64,000 nt of DNA from Consotaella salsifontis (GCF_900167365.1 NZ_FUXL01000002.1:310001-374000), one strand, 5' to 3'; positions 34,764-46,046 are shown, counted from the first letter of the stretch. The notes: a model not told the origin generated them from the letters alone. Translations and numbers: made by a program.

Positions 34764-35255
34764 ATGACCATCGGTATCGGGGATTCGCTACCCAACGCCA
34801 GCTTCCGCGTCCACAGCGACAAGGGGCCCGCGTATCTTTCGACCGACGATGTTTTCAAGGGCAAGAAGGTGGTGCTCTTCGGTGTGCCTGGAGCCTTCAC
34901 TCCCGGCTGCACCATGAACCATCTGCCGGGCTATCTCGACCTCAACGCCGAGATTCGCGCCAAGGGCGTCGACACCATCGCCGTCGTCGCGGTCAACGAC
35001 GTTTATGTCATGAACGCCTGGGAAAAGGCTACGCAAGCGGCTGACAAGATCCTCTTCCTGGCCGATGGCAACGCCGATTTCACCAAGGCGGTGGGCCTCG
35101 AAGCAGACATGACGCCCGGCGGCATGGGGACACGCTCCAAGCGCTACTCGATGATCGTCGAGGACGGTGTCGTGCGCGCTCTCGAAGTCGAGGACTCGCC
35201 CGGACAGATCGAAGCGTCCTCTGCCGGCCACATGCTGGAGCTGCTTCAGCGCTAG
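34764..35255 (+). CDS. Peroxiredoxin, Prx5-type
   Basis: 163 residues from ATG 34764 (AAGGAG SD). The peroxidatic motif is GVPGAFTPGCT, with Cys in the PGCT of the Prx5 group. DVYVMNAW and TRSKRYSMIVEDGVV are further Prx5 blocks. It has no signal peptide, so is cytoplasmic. It reduces peroxides using glutathione or thioredoxin. It ends 48 bp before the convergent rnhA end, across a hairpin. Confidence 0.93.
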   Translation: MTIGIGDSLPNASFRVHSDKGPAYLSTDDVFKGKKVVLFGVPGAFTPGCTMNHLPGYLDLNAEIRAKGVDTIAVVAVNDVYVMNAWEKATQAADKILFLADGNADFTKAVGLEADMTPGGMGTRSKRYSMIVEDGVVRALEVEDSPGQIEASSAGHMLELLQR

Positions 35256-35272
35256 GCTGGCTTTCGCGGCAC

Positions 35273-35303
35273 GGCCGGGGAAGGCGTTCTGACTTTTCCG
35301 GCC
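35273..35303. terminator. Bidirectional terminator-like hairpin
   Basis: GGCCGGGGAAG pairs with CTTTTCCGGCC: eleven consecutive pairs including two G-U on the plus-strand RNA, with a 9-nt loop. It lies exactly between the convergent peroxiredoxin and rnhA stops and can serve both strands. No long U-run follows, so activity is uncertain. Confidence 0.5.
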
Positions 35304-35782
35304 TATTCCGAGCCTGAGGCGCGCTTTTTCTTGAAGGGCGCCATGCCGGCGCGGGCAAGCTCGTCAGCCCGCTCGTTCTCGTCGTGCCCGGCATGGCCCT
35401 TGACCCAATGGAACGTAACGTCGTGGCGGGAGCGCTCCTCGTCGAGCTTCTGCCAGAGCTCGGCGTTCTTCACCGGCTTCCTGTCAGCGGTCTTCCAACC
35501 GTTCCTCTTCCAGCCGTGAATCCACTTGGTGATGCCGTTGCGCAGATATTCCGAGTCCGAATGAAGATCGATCGCGCAGGGACGCTTCAGCGCCGTCAGC
35601 GCCTCGATCGCGGCCAAGAGCTCCATGCGGTTGTTGGTGGTCATAGCCTCCCCGCCGGAAAGCTCCTTCTCCTTGCCGCGCCAGCGCAGGATGACGCCCC
35701 AGCCGCCGGGGCCGGGGTTGCCGGAACAGGCACCGTCGGTGAAAATCTCGACGCGCTCGCCGCCGCTCTCCGCCTCGCTCAT
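35303..35782 (-). CDS. rnhA: Ribonuclease HI
   Basis: 159 residues from ATG 35782, which overlaps the thrB stop (ATGA). Catalytic acids: Asp16 in [11 protein letters not shown], Glu in [13 protein letters not shown], Asp in HSDSEYL, and Asp in [24 protein letters not shown] is the typical RNase HI handle end. It degrades RNA in RNA-DNA hybrids. The order ispH-thrB-rnhA is conserved in Rhizobiales. Confidence 0.95.
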   Translation of the reverse strand: MSEAESGGERVEIFTDGACSGNPGPGGWGVILRWRGKEKELSGGEAMTTNNRMELLAAIEALTALKRPCAIDLHSDSEYLRNGITKWIHGWKRNGWKTADRKPVKNAELWQKLDEERSRHDVTFHWVKGHAGHDENERADELARAGMAPFKKKRASGSE

Positions 35783-36756
35783 CGGCCCACCCTGACGTCG
35801 ACGCCATAGTCGCCAACGCTCTCGATAGTGCGCAGGAAGCGCGACTTCCTCAGATATTCCAGAGGATCCTTCTTGGTGACGAAGGAGGTATCGGGAATGG
35901 TCAGCCAATCGTAGAGCCGCGTGAGCAGGAAGCGCATGGCCGCGCCACGGGCCAACAGCGGGAACACCTCCACCTCCTCGCGCTCCAGCGGGCGCACGCT
36001 CTCGTAGCCACCGAGGAGCGCCCTGCCCTTCGTCACGTTGAACGACTGGTCGGGCTCGAAGCACCAGGCGCAGAGAGCGATGGCGAGGTCATAGGCGAGA
36101 AGATCATTGCAGGCGAAATAGAAGTCGATCAGCCCCGAAAGTTCCCCCGACAGGAAGAAGACATTGTCGGGAAAGAGGTCTGCATGAATGACGCCAGCCG
36201 GCAGGCCCGACGGCCAGGCGGCCTCCAGCTTGCCAAGTTCCGTCTGGATTTCCTCGCCGAGACCTGCCGCAACCTCGTCGGCGCGACCGCCGCACGCCTC
36301 GTAGAGCGGCCGCCAAGCCCCGACCGAAAGAGCGTTCTCGCGGCGGATCGGAAAATCGGCCGCCGCCAGATGCATCCGCGCCATCGCCGCGCCGACCTGC
36401 CGGCAGTCGGCCGCCAGCGGGTGTCGCGTCCACATGCCTTCCAGGAAAGTGAAGAGGGCCGCCGGGCGGCCGGCCAGCTCGCCCAAAGCCGTGCCATCGC
36501 GCGCCGGCACCGGCAGCGGACAGGAGAGGCCCCGGCCGGCAAGATGCTCCATCAGTCCGATGAAAAACGGCAGGTCGCCCCGCGCCACCCGGCGCTCATA
36601 GAGCGTCAGGATGAAGGTGCCCTTGTCGCTGCGCAGCAGGAAGTTGGAGTTCTCGACGCCCTCCGCGATGCCCTTATAGGAGAGCAGGCGGCCGAGATCA
36701 TAGCGTTCGAGGAAGGCGGAAAGATCCGGCTCCGTCACATCGGTGTAAACCGCCAT
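35779..36756 (-). CDS. thrB: Homoserine kinase, aminoglycoside-phosphotransferase fold (type II)
   Basis: 325 residues. The APH-like kinase fold is shown by [10 protein letters not shown] (nucleotide loop), [15 protein letters not shown] (catalytic Asp in HADLFPDN) and [11 protein letters not shown] (Mg-binding Asp). It phosphorylates homoserine to O-phosphohomoserine for threonine synthase. It lies 34 bp after ispH and is coupled to rnhA by ATGA. Confidence 0.94.
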   Translation of the reverse strand: MAVYTDVTEPDLSAFLERYDLGRLLSYKGIAEGVENSNFLLRSDKGTFILTLYERRVARGDLPFFIGLMEHLAGRGLSCPLPVPARDGTALGELAGRPAALFTFLEGMWTRHPLAADCRQVGAAMARMHLAAADFPIRRENALSVGAWRPLYEACGGRADEVAAGLGEEIQTELGKLEAAWPSGLPAGVIHADLFPDNVFFLSGELSGLIDFYFACNDLLAYDLAIALCAWCFEPDQSFNVTKGRALLGGYESVRPLEREEVEVFPLLARGAAMRFLLTRLYDWLTIPDTSFVTKKDPLEYLRKSRFLRTIESVGDYGVDVRVGR

Positions 36757-36790
36757 CAGATTCTCGCCTGCCCTTCGCCCCGGTCCATCC

Positions 36791-37801
36791 TCATGCGCGG
36801 CCCCGGCCGTTGACGAAGGCCATGTCGTCCACCGTCAGCGGCAAGTCGCGCAGATCGCGCATCACCAGGAAACGCTCGTTCTCCTCGGCTGTGCGCGTCA
36901 GTTCGATACGCACATCGAAACGCTCGCGGAAGGCCGAAAACAGCTCGTCCACCAGAACCTCGGGCGCCGAGGCTCCCGCCGAAACGGCGATGGTGCCGCC
37001 GGCGACGATGCCCTCCCAAGGGATGTCCTTCGCCCCCTCCACGAGGGCCGACGCCTGCGCACCGGCGCGCTCAGCGACTTCGACGAGGCGGCGCGAGTTG
37101 GATGAGTTGGGCGCGCCGACGATGAGGAACAGATCGGCGCCGGGGGCCGCCGCCTTCACCGCGTCCTGCCGGTTCGTCGTGGCGTAGCAGATCGACTCGG
37201 TGGACGGATGCTGAAGGGTCGGGAACTTCGCCTGAAGGGCGGCGATGATCCCCGCCGTGTCTTCGACCGAGAGGGTGGTCTGCGTGACGAAGCCGAGTTC
37301 CATGCCTTCAGGCGGCACGAACGTCGCGACGTCCGCCTCCGTCTCGATGAGGGAGACCGTGCCCTCCGGCAGCTGCCCCATCGTGCCGATCACCTCAGGA
37401 TGGCCCCGATGGCCGATGAGGAGAACATGGCGACCGAGGCGAACATGGCGCATCGCCTGCTTGTGGACCTTCGAGACGAGCGGACAGGTCGCGTCAAGAT
37501 AGAGGAGCTGGCGCGCCTCGGCCGCGGCCGGCACGGACTTTGGCACGCCATGGGCGGAAAAGACGACCGGCTGCCCGTCGGCAGGGACATCGTCGAGCTC
37601 CTCGACGAAAACCGCGCCCATGTTCTTCAGCCCCTCGACCACGTAGCGGTTGTGGACGATCTCATGGCGAACATAGACGGGGGCGCCGTACTTCTTCAGC
37701 GCCAGCACGACGATCTGAATGGCGCGATCGACACCGGCGCAAAAACCGCGCGGCTCGCACAGCCGAACCGTCAGCGGGGGCTTGCGGGAAAGATCGGACA
37801 A
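36791..37801 (-). CDS. ispH: 4-hydroxy-3-methylbut-2-enyl diphosphate reductase
   Basis: 336 residues from TTG 37801, which has GGAG 7 nt upstream; GTG 37891 is a longer, less likely option. The three cluster cysteines are in [24 protein letters not shown] and [26 protein letters not shown] is the substrate motif. It makes IPP and DMAPP in the last step of the MEP pathway, whose first enzyme, dxs, is also in this window. It is the first gene of the ispH-thrB-rnhA run. Confidence 0.95.
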   Translation of the reverse strand: MSDLSRKPPLTVRLCEPRGFCAGVDRAIQIVVLALKKYGAPVYVRHEIVHNRYVVEGLKNMGAVFVEELDDVPADGQPVVFSAHGVPKSVPAAAEARQLLYLDATCPLVSKVHKQAMRHVRLGRHVLLIGHRGHPEVIGTMGQLPEGTVSLIETEADVATFVPPEGMELGFVTQTTLSVEDTAGIIAALQAKFPTLQHPSTESICYATTNRQDAVKAAAPGADLFLIVGAPNSSNSRRLVEVAERAGAQASALVEGAKDIPWEGIVAGGTIAVSAGASAPEVLVDELFSAFRERFDVRIELTRTAEENERFLVMRDLRDLPLTVDDMAFVNGRGRA

Positions 37802-37969
37802 GGCGCGGCTCCAAGGTCGTTCGGTCAGGGCGAATGAAGGGATGGCAGGTGCCGCTGTCAAGAACTCTGTGGGTCGGGTGGATGCCCCCACCTTGTCCTC
37901 TGCACCAGCCCGCCCGGCCCTCCTGTCAATTCGAGGGGTTTTGATAAGTCACCGGTAATATGAGCCGGC

Positions 37970-37991
37970 CGATATTCAATCTACGATATTC
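37970..37991 (+). promoter_or_regulatory. Direct repeat upstream of the HEPN-like gene
   Basis: CGATATTC at 37970-37977 and 37984-37991, 14 bp apart, in an A/T-richer stretch. It ends 12 bp before ATG 38004. It is a candidate autoregulatory operator; the regulator is unknown. Confidence 0.4.
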
Positions 37992-38003
37992 GGGAGATCG
38001 AAA

Positions 38004-38546
38004 ATGCCCGCGACAAGGGCAGTAACTTCTGACGCTGCTGTGGAAGATCTTGGGCCCGAACGAAGCGGGCATGCAGATCCATCGGCGCCAACCATTTTCC
38101 TCCTTGCCGAGCAATACAGGGCCGCAGCCCTGGCGCTCTTTGGATCATCGCGGCCTAGAGTTGCGCTTTCGCACGCGCCCTGGCGTTTGATGGCAGCCCA
38201 CTCGGTCGAACTCTATCTGAATGCCTTCCTTCTAGCTGCCGGCCTTGATCAGAAATCCATCAGAAAACTGCAACACGATCTGGTGGCGCGTGCGGAACTA
38301 GCTGGTGAAAAAGGGCTCGTTCTTCGCAGAAGAACCGTCGGCCACCTCAAGCAGATGATGGAAACACGCGAGTACCTCTCGGTTCGCTACTATCCGCAAG
38401 CGTTGGCGAATTTTTTGCCGCCTAGCCGAACCTTCGCAACATTGACCGAAGTCGCAAACAAGACAGCCAAGCTCATCGCCGCCACTGCTGGATCAGTAGA
38501 GCACCTATCATCACCAGAAGCACGGCGGCAAGGCCGAACCATGTGA
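38004..38546 (+). CDS. HEPN-like accessory protein
   Basis: 180 residues from ATG 38004 (GGGAG 7 nt upstream). Helical, no signal or membrane segment. The core AAHSVELYLNAFLLAAGLDQ followed by KLQHDLVARAELA resembles HEPN helical bundles (A-H-S-x-E-L-x-L-K/N-A-F and the later HDL). Two R-x4-H spacings are present (RVALSH, RLMAAH), but not in the classic late-helix position. No MNT nucleotidyltransferase gene is adjacent. Base composition is lower in G+C than the flanks. The gene lies in opposite orientation between ispH and SURF1 and runs 74 bp into the SURF1 end, so it looks like an insertion. HEPN assignment is by pattern only. Confidence 0.55.
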   Translation: MPATRAVTSDAAVEDLGPERSGHADPSAPTIFLLAEQYRAAALALFGSSRPRVALSHAPWRLMAAHSVELYLNAFLLAAGLDQKSIRKLQHDLVARAELAGEKGLVLRRRTVGHLKQMMETREYLSVRYYPQALANFLPPSRTFATLTEVANKTAKLIAATAGSVEHLSSPEARRQGRTM

Positions 38547-39252
38547 TGGCGTACTGAAGATGATTGTTGGGAATGTCGACGATGGTGGCGCCGCCGATGG
38601 GATAGCCGCCCGGCGCGGCCCCTTGCCCGGCGTCGATGAAGAAGGGCTCGATATGGACCGTCGGCGATAGATGGAGACCTTTTTCCATGTCGGATAGGCT
38701 GCGCCAGAAGAACTGGTTCTTCTCCGGCGCATTGTCCGGCACGAACATGTTCGCCTTTTCGTGAGGCACCGAGCGGGCAAGCCCCGTAACGGTGACGTCG
38801 CCCTCGACCTGGCCTTCCGGCCGCCGCGCCGGATCGCGCAACGCATCGGGAACGAAGCCCCGGTTGACGAAGACGGCATGGCTGTCGTCGAGGAGCAGCG
38901 GCGTATAGACGTCCCATCCTGGTTCGCCGTCGCGCGTCGCCAGAAAGTAGCGTTCGTCCTCATGGAGGAAGCGGCCGGATACCGTGACCGGCCAATAATC
39001 AATGTCACCGCTGTCGTCATAGATAGCGGCGATGCCGGCCAGCGTCGTCGGCGCGGCGTGCATGCGCGCGTCGATGTTGGCGAGCAGTGTCTCCTTCCAA
39101 TGAAGCCGCTCCACCTGCCAGGTGCCGAGACCGCAGAGGATGCCGAAAAGAACGGCGCCCAGGGCGACGAGCAGCCAGAGCCGACCGCGCGGCATCGGGC
39201 GAGCCTGCGCTTCCGGCGAAGAAGCGTTCGTGGGCGTTTCAGTGGAGGTCAT
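38473..39252 (-). CDS. SURF1 family cytochrome oxidase assembly protein
   Basis: 259 residues. N-terminal helix LWLLVALGAVLFGILCGLGTWQVERLHWKE (the GxWQxxR-like SURF1 signature) and C-terminal helix AITWFGLAAVLLVMIGALL with NNHLQYAITWFG, both typical. The loop between faces the periplasm. It helps place heme a in CtaD. Its start overlaps the DUF983 gene by 14 bp, and its end is overlapped by the HEPN-like gene. Confidence 0.93.
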   Translation of the reverse strand: MTSTETPTNASSPEAQARPMPRGRLWLLVALGAVLFGILCGLGTWQVERLHWKETLLANIDARMHAAPTTLAGIAAIYDDSGDIDYWPVTVSGRFLHEDERYFLATRDGEPGWDVYTPLLLDDSHAVFVNRGFVPDALRDPARRPEGQVEGDVTVTGLARSVPHEKANMFVPDNAPEKNQFFWRSLSDMEKGLHLSPTVHIEPFFIDAGQGAAPGGYPIGGATIVDIPNNHLQYAITWFGLAAVLLVMIGALLIQQWRR

Positions 39253-39628
39253 GGCTTTCGAGCCGGCCTTCGGCGGCGCGGTGGCGGTATTGCTGGCCGA
39301 TCATCGCGCCCTTCAAGATGCGCAACAGCGGCAGGCAAAGGATCAGGATCAGCGGAATCCAAAGCGCGAAATGGACCCAGATGGGAGGGCTGTAGGCGAC
39401 CTCGAGCCAGAGAGCAAGCGCGCAGACGACAACGGAGACCCCGAGAATAACGAAGACCGCCGGCCCATCGCCGGAATCGATGAAGGCATAGTCGAGGCCG
39501 CAATTGTCACATCGCCGCGCCGTCGTCAGATAACCGTCGAAGAGATGGCCCTCTCCGCAGCGAGGGCAGCGCCCCCTGGCTCCTCTGGCCATGGCATCTC
39601 CTGCCACCGCCGGACCTTCTTCGCTCAT
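39239..39628 (-). CDS. DUF983 membrane protein
   Basis: 129 residues. The N-terminus has two Cys pairs (CPRCGEGHLFDGYL and CDNCGLDY), a zinc-ribbon-like knuckle. Two membrane helices follow (DGPAVFVILGVSVVVCALAL and FALWIPLILILCLPLL). DUF983 genes are regularly found in aa3 oxidase operons, suggesting an assembly role. It lies after the terminator at 39671 and before SURF1. Confidence 0.88.
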   Translation of the reverse strand: MSEEGPAVAGDAMARGARGRCPRCGEGHLFDGYLTTARRCDNCGLDYAFIDSGDGPAVFVILGVSVVVCALALWLEVAYSPPIWVHFALWIPLILILCLPLLRILKGAMIGQQYRHRAAEGRLESHDLH

Positions 39629-39670
39629 GCTGATCTCCGCGACTGCGGTTGATGGTTCCCCAAATAGAAA

Positions 39671-39694
39671 GGGTGGCCGCCGTGGCGACCACCC
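39671..39694 (-). terminator. Intrinsic terminator after ctaE
   Basis: On the minus strand GGGTGG...CCACCC encloses a second helix CGCC/GGCG, giving a stem of about 10 bp with one mismatch. It is followed directly by TTTCTATTT (39670-39662). It lies 24 bp after the ctaE stop and is the clearest rho-independent terminator in the window. Confidence 0.75.
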
Positions 39695-39718
39695 CTGTCA
39701 AGCAACCGCGAGGATTTC

Positions 39719-40597
39719 TCAGCCTGCGGCGAGCGGCGCGCCCCAGCCGCCCCAGACATAGATGCAGAAGAACAGGAAAATCCACACCACGTCGACGAAG
39801 TGCCAGTACCAGGCCGCCGCCTCAAAGCCGAAGTGCTGCTGAGGCGTGAAGCCGCCATTGATCGCGCGGATCAGGCAGACGGCAAGGAAGATGGTTCCGA
39901 CGATGACGTGGAAGCCATGGAAGCCGGTCGCCATGAAGAAGGTCGAGCCGTAGATCGATCCCGAGAAGGCGAAGGGCGCGTGGGCGTACTCGTAGAACTG
40001 GACGAAGGAGAAGAGAACGCCCAGCACAACCGTCAGCGACAGGCCCGCGATGAGCCCCTTCCGGTCGTTTTCGAGCAGCGCGTGGTGGGCCCAGGTCACG
40101 GTGGTGCCGGAGAGCAGCAGCGTGATCGTGTTGAACAGCGGCAGGTGGAGTGGGTCGAGCACTTCCATGCCCGCCGGCGGCCACTGCCCCCCCGTCACCT
40201 GCGCGCGAGCCGCCTGGATGGCGTCGCCGGGGAAAAGGGAGGCATCGAAGAACGCCCAGAACCAGGCCACGAAGAACATCACCTCGGAGGCGATGAACAT
40301 GATCATGCCGTAGCGCAGATGGAGCGAGACGACGCGCGTGTGGGCGCCGGCGCGGCCCTCCTTGATGGTGTCCGACCACCAAGCGTACATGGTGTAGAGG
40401 ACGATCAGCAGGCCGACGACGAAGATCCACGGCGTGGCGAGATTCATCCCCAGGAACAGGAACTGGTCGCCGCGCGTGTAGCGCATGAGGCCGACCGCCC
40501 CGAACAGCATGATGAAGGCCCCCAGAGACGCCAGGAACGGCCACGGGCTCGGGTCGATGATATGGTAGTCGTGGTGCTTGACGTGGGTCTCAGCCAT
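39719..40597 (-). CDS. ctaE: Cytochrome c oxidase subunit III (aa3 type)
   Basis: 292 residues from ATG 40597, with seven membrane helices. Motifs: HDYHIIDPSPWP start, FIASEVMFFVAWFWAFF with the conserved Glu, LLLSGTTVTWAHHAL, and the last helix AAAWYWHFVDVVWIFLFF (WHFVDVVW signature). It stabilises the oxidase core. It follows ctaG after a gap of about 107 bp. Confidence 0.96.
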   Translation of the reverse strand: MAETHVKHHDYHIIDPSPWPFLASLGAFIMLFGAVGLMRYTRGDQFLFLGMNLATPWIFVVGLLIVLYTMYAWWSDTIKEGRAGAHTRVVSLHLRYGMIMFIASEVMFFVAWFWAFFDASLFPGDAIQAARAQVTGGQWPPAGMEVLDPLHLPLFNTITLLLSGTTVTWAHHALLENDRKGLIAGLSLTVVLGVLFSFVQFYEYAHAPFAFSGSIYGSTFFMATGFHGFHVIVGTIFLAVCLIRAINGGFTPQQHFGFEAAAWYWHFVDVVWIFLFFCIYVWGGWGAPLAAG

Positions 40598-40704
40598 TCT
40601 TGCGTTCCGGTCTCTCGTTCCTCCTGGCCCGCCCCTTCGACAGGGCCGGGACGATCTCATTTATCAGGCGGCGAACCGGCGCCCAAAGGCGCCGTCGCGC
40701 CAAG

Positions 40705-41337
40705 TCAAAGCTGGCCCTTGCCGCCTTCCTTGCCGCCAGCCGGCGCCTCGGCGACGGGGCGAGCCTCCTCCTCGATGGGGAAGAAGGTGTAGGACAGCGT
40801 AATCGGCGGCAGGCTCGCCATTTCCTCGGTGTCGGCGATGGCGGGATCGATGAAGAAGACGACAGGCATGTCCCGCTCTTCTCCCGGCTCCAGCGTCTGC
40901 TCGGTGAAGCAGAAGCAGGCGATCTTGTTGAAGTAGGCACCCGCCGATTCCGGCGTCACGTTGAAGGTGGCCTGAGCCGTGACGCGATGATCCGAATGAT
41001 TCTTGACGCGATAGGCGATCTGCCGTGCCTCGCCAAGCTTCACGCGCACGGAACGCTGCAGCGGCTGAAACGTCCAGGGAACGCCGGGCGAGGAGTTGGA
41101 ATCGAAGCGGACCGTGACCTGCTTGTCGGACACTGCGACCGGCGCGCCTTCGGCGCGCTGCGTCGTGCCGCCATAGCCTGTCACCTGACAGAACACACGG
41201 TAAAGCGGCACCGAGGCGAAGGCCGCGCCCAGCATGCCGAGGGAAAAGGCGGCGCTGACGATCGCGATGGTCATGCCGCGCCGCCGGGCCTTTGCCTGGC
41301 GCTCGGCGACCGTGGAAACGGGCTTATCGTTGGTCAT
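40705..41337 (-). CDS. ctaG: Cytochrome c oxidase copper-insertion protein
   Basis: 210 residues from ATG 41337, coupled by ATGA to the small membrane protein gene. One N-terminal helix (MTIAIVSAAFSLGMLGAAFASVPLYRVFCQ) and a periplasmic Cox11 domain with the copper-binding CFCF in FNKIACFCFTEQ. MPVVFFIDP and ITLSYTFF close the domain. It delivers Cu to the CuB site of CtaD. Confidence 0.95.
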   Translation of the reverse strand: MTNDKPVSTVAERQAKARRRGMTIAIVSAAFSLGMLGAAFASVPLYRVFCQVTGYGGTTQRAEGAPVAVSDKQVTVRFDSNSSPGVPWTFQPLQRSVRVKLGEARQIAYRVKNHSDHRVTAQATFNVTPESAGAYFNKIACFCFTEQTLEPGEERDMPVVFFIDPAIADTEEMASLPPITLSYTFFPIEEEARPVAEAPAGGKEGGKGQL

Positions 41338-41477
41338 GACGCCCCCATTTTCACCAGCGTGATGACATAGAAGAGGACGACCAGCCCGACCAGAGCCAAG
41401 CCGATGGCGATGGACCTCTTGCGCCGTGCCCGCGCTTCGGCCTCCGTCAGACGAATGCGCTCGATCATCATGGTCAT
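41334..41477 (-). CDS. Small single-helix protein in oxidase operon (CoxF-like)
   Basis: 47 residues, read from ATG 41477. It overlaps the ctaB stop (ATGA) upstream and the ctaG start (ATGA) downstream, which strongly supports translation. The N-terminal 20 residues are charged ([16 protein letters not shown]), followed by one membrane helix, [20 protein letters not shown]. Similar short proteins sit between ctaB and ctaG in many Rhizobiales (CoxF-type, Cox assembly). Its function is inferred from position only. Confidence 0.8.
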   Translation of the reverse strand: MTMMIERIRLTEAEARARRKRSIAIGLALVGLVVLFYVITLVKMGAS

Positions 41478-42418
41478 GCCCCCACCATCGTCCACGCCCT
41501 GGCGACCACAGCCTCACCGAGAAGAAGCGCGAAAAGCGTGAAGAGATAAACGATCGAGAAGCCGAACAGCTTCTTGGCCGCCACCATTTTCACGTCCCCG
41601 TCGGGCATCTTCAGAGTGCGGTAGGCGTGGAGGACGAAGATGAGGCCGAGGATGGCCGACGCCACGCCGTACACCGGCCCCGCGAAGCCCAGCACATAGG
41701 GCGCGACGCCCACCGGCGCGAGGATGAGGGAATAGGCGAAGATCTGGCGCTTGGTCGACGCCTCTCCGGCGACGTTCGGCATCATCGGCACGCCGGCCGA
41801 GCCGTAGTCCTTCAGCTTGAAGAGAGCGAGCGCCCAGAAATGCGGAGGCGTCCACAGGAAGATGATCATGAATAGCGTGATGCTCTCGATCGAAATCGTG
41901 CCGGTGGAGCACGCCCAGCCAACCATCGGCGGAAAGGCGCCGGCGGCGCCGCCGATAACGATGTTCTGCGGCGTCGTGCGCTTCAGCAGCATCGTGTAGA
42001 TCACGGCGTAAAAGAAGATGGTGAAGGCCAAAAGCCCGGCCGCGACGAGATTGACCGTCAGGCCCAGCACCACGACCGAGAAGACCGAGAGCGTCAGACC
42101 GAAGGCCAGTGCCTCCCGCCGCTCAATGCGACCGAGGGGGATGGGACGCTTTGCGGTGCGGGCCATCAGCCGATCGATATCGGCATCGTACCACATGTTG
42201 AGCGCGCCGGAGGCCCCTGCCCCGATCGCGATGCACAGCATGGCGACTGCGCCAAGCAGCGGGTGGATGTGTCCCGGCGCCACCATGAAGCCGGTGACTG
42301 CCGTCAGCATGACCAGCGACATCACCCGTGGCTTCAAAAGAGCGACGTAGTCGCCCGGCTCAGCAAGGCTCACTCCCCTGCTTGGCACCACGGAGGCATC
42401 GGCATCGATCAGCGTCAC
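41474..42418 (-). CDS. ctaB: Heme O synthase (protoheme IX farnesyltransferase)
   Basis: 314 residues from GTG 42418, preferred because GGAG lies 6 nt upstream; TTG 42430 gives 4 more residues. UbiA-type prenyltransferase with nine helices; Asp-rich motif [19 protein letters not shown] and second motif [16 protein letters not shown]. It adds farnesyl to heme b on the way to heme a. It is coupled to the small membrane protein gene. Confidence 0.95.
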   Translation of the reverse strand: MTLIDADASVVPSRGVSLAEPGDYVALLKPRVMSLVMLTAVTGFMVAPGHIHPLLGAVAMLCIAIGAGASGALNMWYDADIDRLMARTAKRPIPLGRIERREALAFGLTLSVFSVVVLGLTVNLVAAGLLAFTIFFYAVIYTMLLKRTTPQNIVIGGAAGAFPPMVGWACSTGTISIESITLFMIIFLWTPPHFWALALFKLKDYGSAGVPMMPNVAGEASTKRQIFAYSLILAPVGVAPYVLGFAGPVYGVASAILGLIFVLHAYRTLKMPDGDVKMVAAKKLFGFSIVYLFTLFALLLGEAVVARAWTMVGA

Positions 42419-42496
42419 GGCAGACTCCAAACAACAACCATCTAAAGAGAGAGGATCGGCCGCCCATGGATGGCGGCCGATGGCTTTGGCAGAGAC

Positions 42497-45044
<2,548 letters not shown>

Positions 45045-45428
45045 CCATCAACCTCCCTGATAATTCAGGATTAATCGCACCGGAGAGAGAACCTGACCGG
45101 CTCGTTCATGAACTTCGGTTGATATAGATCAATGTGTCGCAGGTCCAGTCCCGCGTGGCGATTTCATGGCCGTCACGACGCAATTTTCACGTGCCTTCCT
45201 GAACGATTTCGACCACCCGCTCCTCCGGCGCGGTTCCGTCCGTTGGCCGCTGAAAAAGCCGGAACGAGCGGCGAGCCAGCCCCTCCCTGCCCGATGCTGA
45301 GGCTTGCGGGCCGAGCCTTCTTCGCGCACAAGAACCAACGCGAACCGACCCCGGAACGTTCCTTTACGAACGGCAATCCATCTCCCTTGTGGGGCGCGGC
45401 TCGAGATCACCGGTCGGGACTGACGATC
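45045..45428. promoter_or_regulatory. ctaC / ialB divergent promoter region
   Basis: 384 bp between divergent starts. It holds the FNR/FixK box described separately (45119-45132) and a 10-bp palindrome GGAACGTTCC (45354-45363) on the ialB side. No gene is supported in the rest; an open plus-strand frame joined to ialB is noncoding by composition and start signals. Confidence 0.5.
45119..45132. promoter_or_regulatory. FNR/FixK-type binding site upstream of ctaC
   Basis: TTGAT-ATAG-ATCAA, an exact match to the FNR/FixK consensus TTGAT-N4-ATCAA. Its centre is about 81 bp upstream of the ctaC GTG. It suggests oxygen-responsive control of the aa3 oxidase operon by an FNR/FixK/Anr-type regulator. 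Which way it acts depends on the transcription start, which I cannot place. Confidence 0.75.
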
Positions 45429-46007
45429 ATGAGAATGAAGTTCACTGCCGCGCTTCTGGCGCTTTTTTCTACGGCGCTGGCACCGTTTCAGGCGAATGCG
45501 CAGCTTTCGTTGACGGGCGTCGTGCGCTCGCAACACGGCGGATGGGCGGTGGTCTGCGACACGCCCGCAGGCGCGCCCGGCGAACAATGCATCCTGCGGC
45601 AGAGCTTTCTGGCGGCGGACCGGCCCGAGATGGGCCTGACGATCGTCGCCATCAAAACCACGGACGGGAAAGCCAAGCTCCTTCGCGTCATCGCTCCGCT
45701 CGGCGTCCTTCTCTATGTTCCCCTGGACGGCGGCAAGAACTGGCTGGGCGGCCTGTCGCTCACGATCGACGGCAACAATCTTGGCAAGGTGCCGTTCGTT
45801 CGCTGCTTCAACGACGGCTGCTATGCCGAGGTGCCGCTTGATTCGACGGTGCGCATCGCAGGCAAGGACGTGATGCTGGAGGACGCTCTTTCCAACGGAA
45901 AGCGCGCCATCTTCGCGGTCTTCGATACGGTGGACGCGGAAAAGGCCGGCGTCGGCTTCGATGTCGATTTGACGGGATTCGGCGAAGGCTTCAAGGCCTT
46001 GCAATAG
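45429..46007 (+). CDS. Invasion-associated locus B (IalB) family protein
   Basis: 192 residues from ATG 45429 (ATG 45435 two codons later also possible). Signal peptide to FQANAQ. Family blocks: GWAVVCDTPAGAPGEQCILRQ with a Cys pair, VPLDGGKNWLGGLSLTIDG-type core and VPFVRCFNDGCYAEVPLD with the second Cys pair. These are secreted beta-rich proteins common in Rhizobiales; the name comes from Bartonella, but most members have no known link to invasion. Confidence 0.9.
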   Translation: MRMKFTAALLALFSTALAPFQANAQLSLTGVVRSQHGGWAVVCDTPAGAPGEQCILRQSFLAADRPEMGLTIVAIKTTDGKAKLLRVIAPLGVLLYVPLDGGKNWLGGLSLTIDGNNLGKVPFVRCFNDGCYAEVPLDSTVRIAGKDVMLEDALSNGKRAIFAVFDTVDAEKAGVGFDVDLTGFGEGFKALQ

Positions 46008-46046
46008 GCGCCGCGCGGCGCCGGGCTCGCCCGGTCAGCAGACCGG
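46007..46046 (+). repeat. Three overlapping hairpin-forming palindromes after ialB
   Basis: GGCGCCGCGCGGCGCC (46007-46022), CCGGGC-TC-GCCCGG (46021-46034) and CCGGTC-AGCA-GACCGG (46031-46046) are each perfect. Neighbours share bases, so adjacent hairpins cannot form together. They start at the ialB stop codon. Confidence 0.5.

Noticed and set aside
38004-38546. The HEPN-like gene as part of a two-gene toxin-antitoxin pair
   Set aside because: No nucleotidyltransferase or antitoxin gene lies on either side; neighbours are ispH and SURF1.
45333-45346. GAAC-N6-GAAC upstream of ialB as a LexA box
   Set aside because: Alphaproteobacterial LexA sites need a 7-base spacer (GAAC-N7-GAAC or GTTC-N7-GTTC); here it is 6, and ialB is not an SOS gene.
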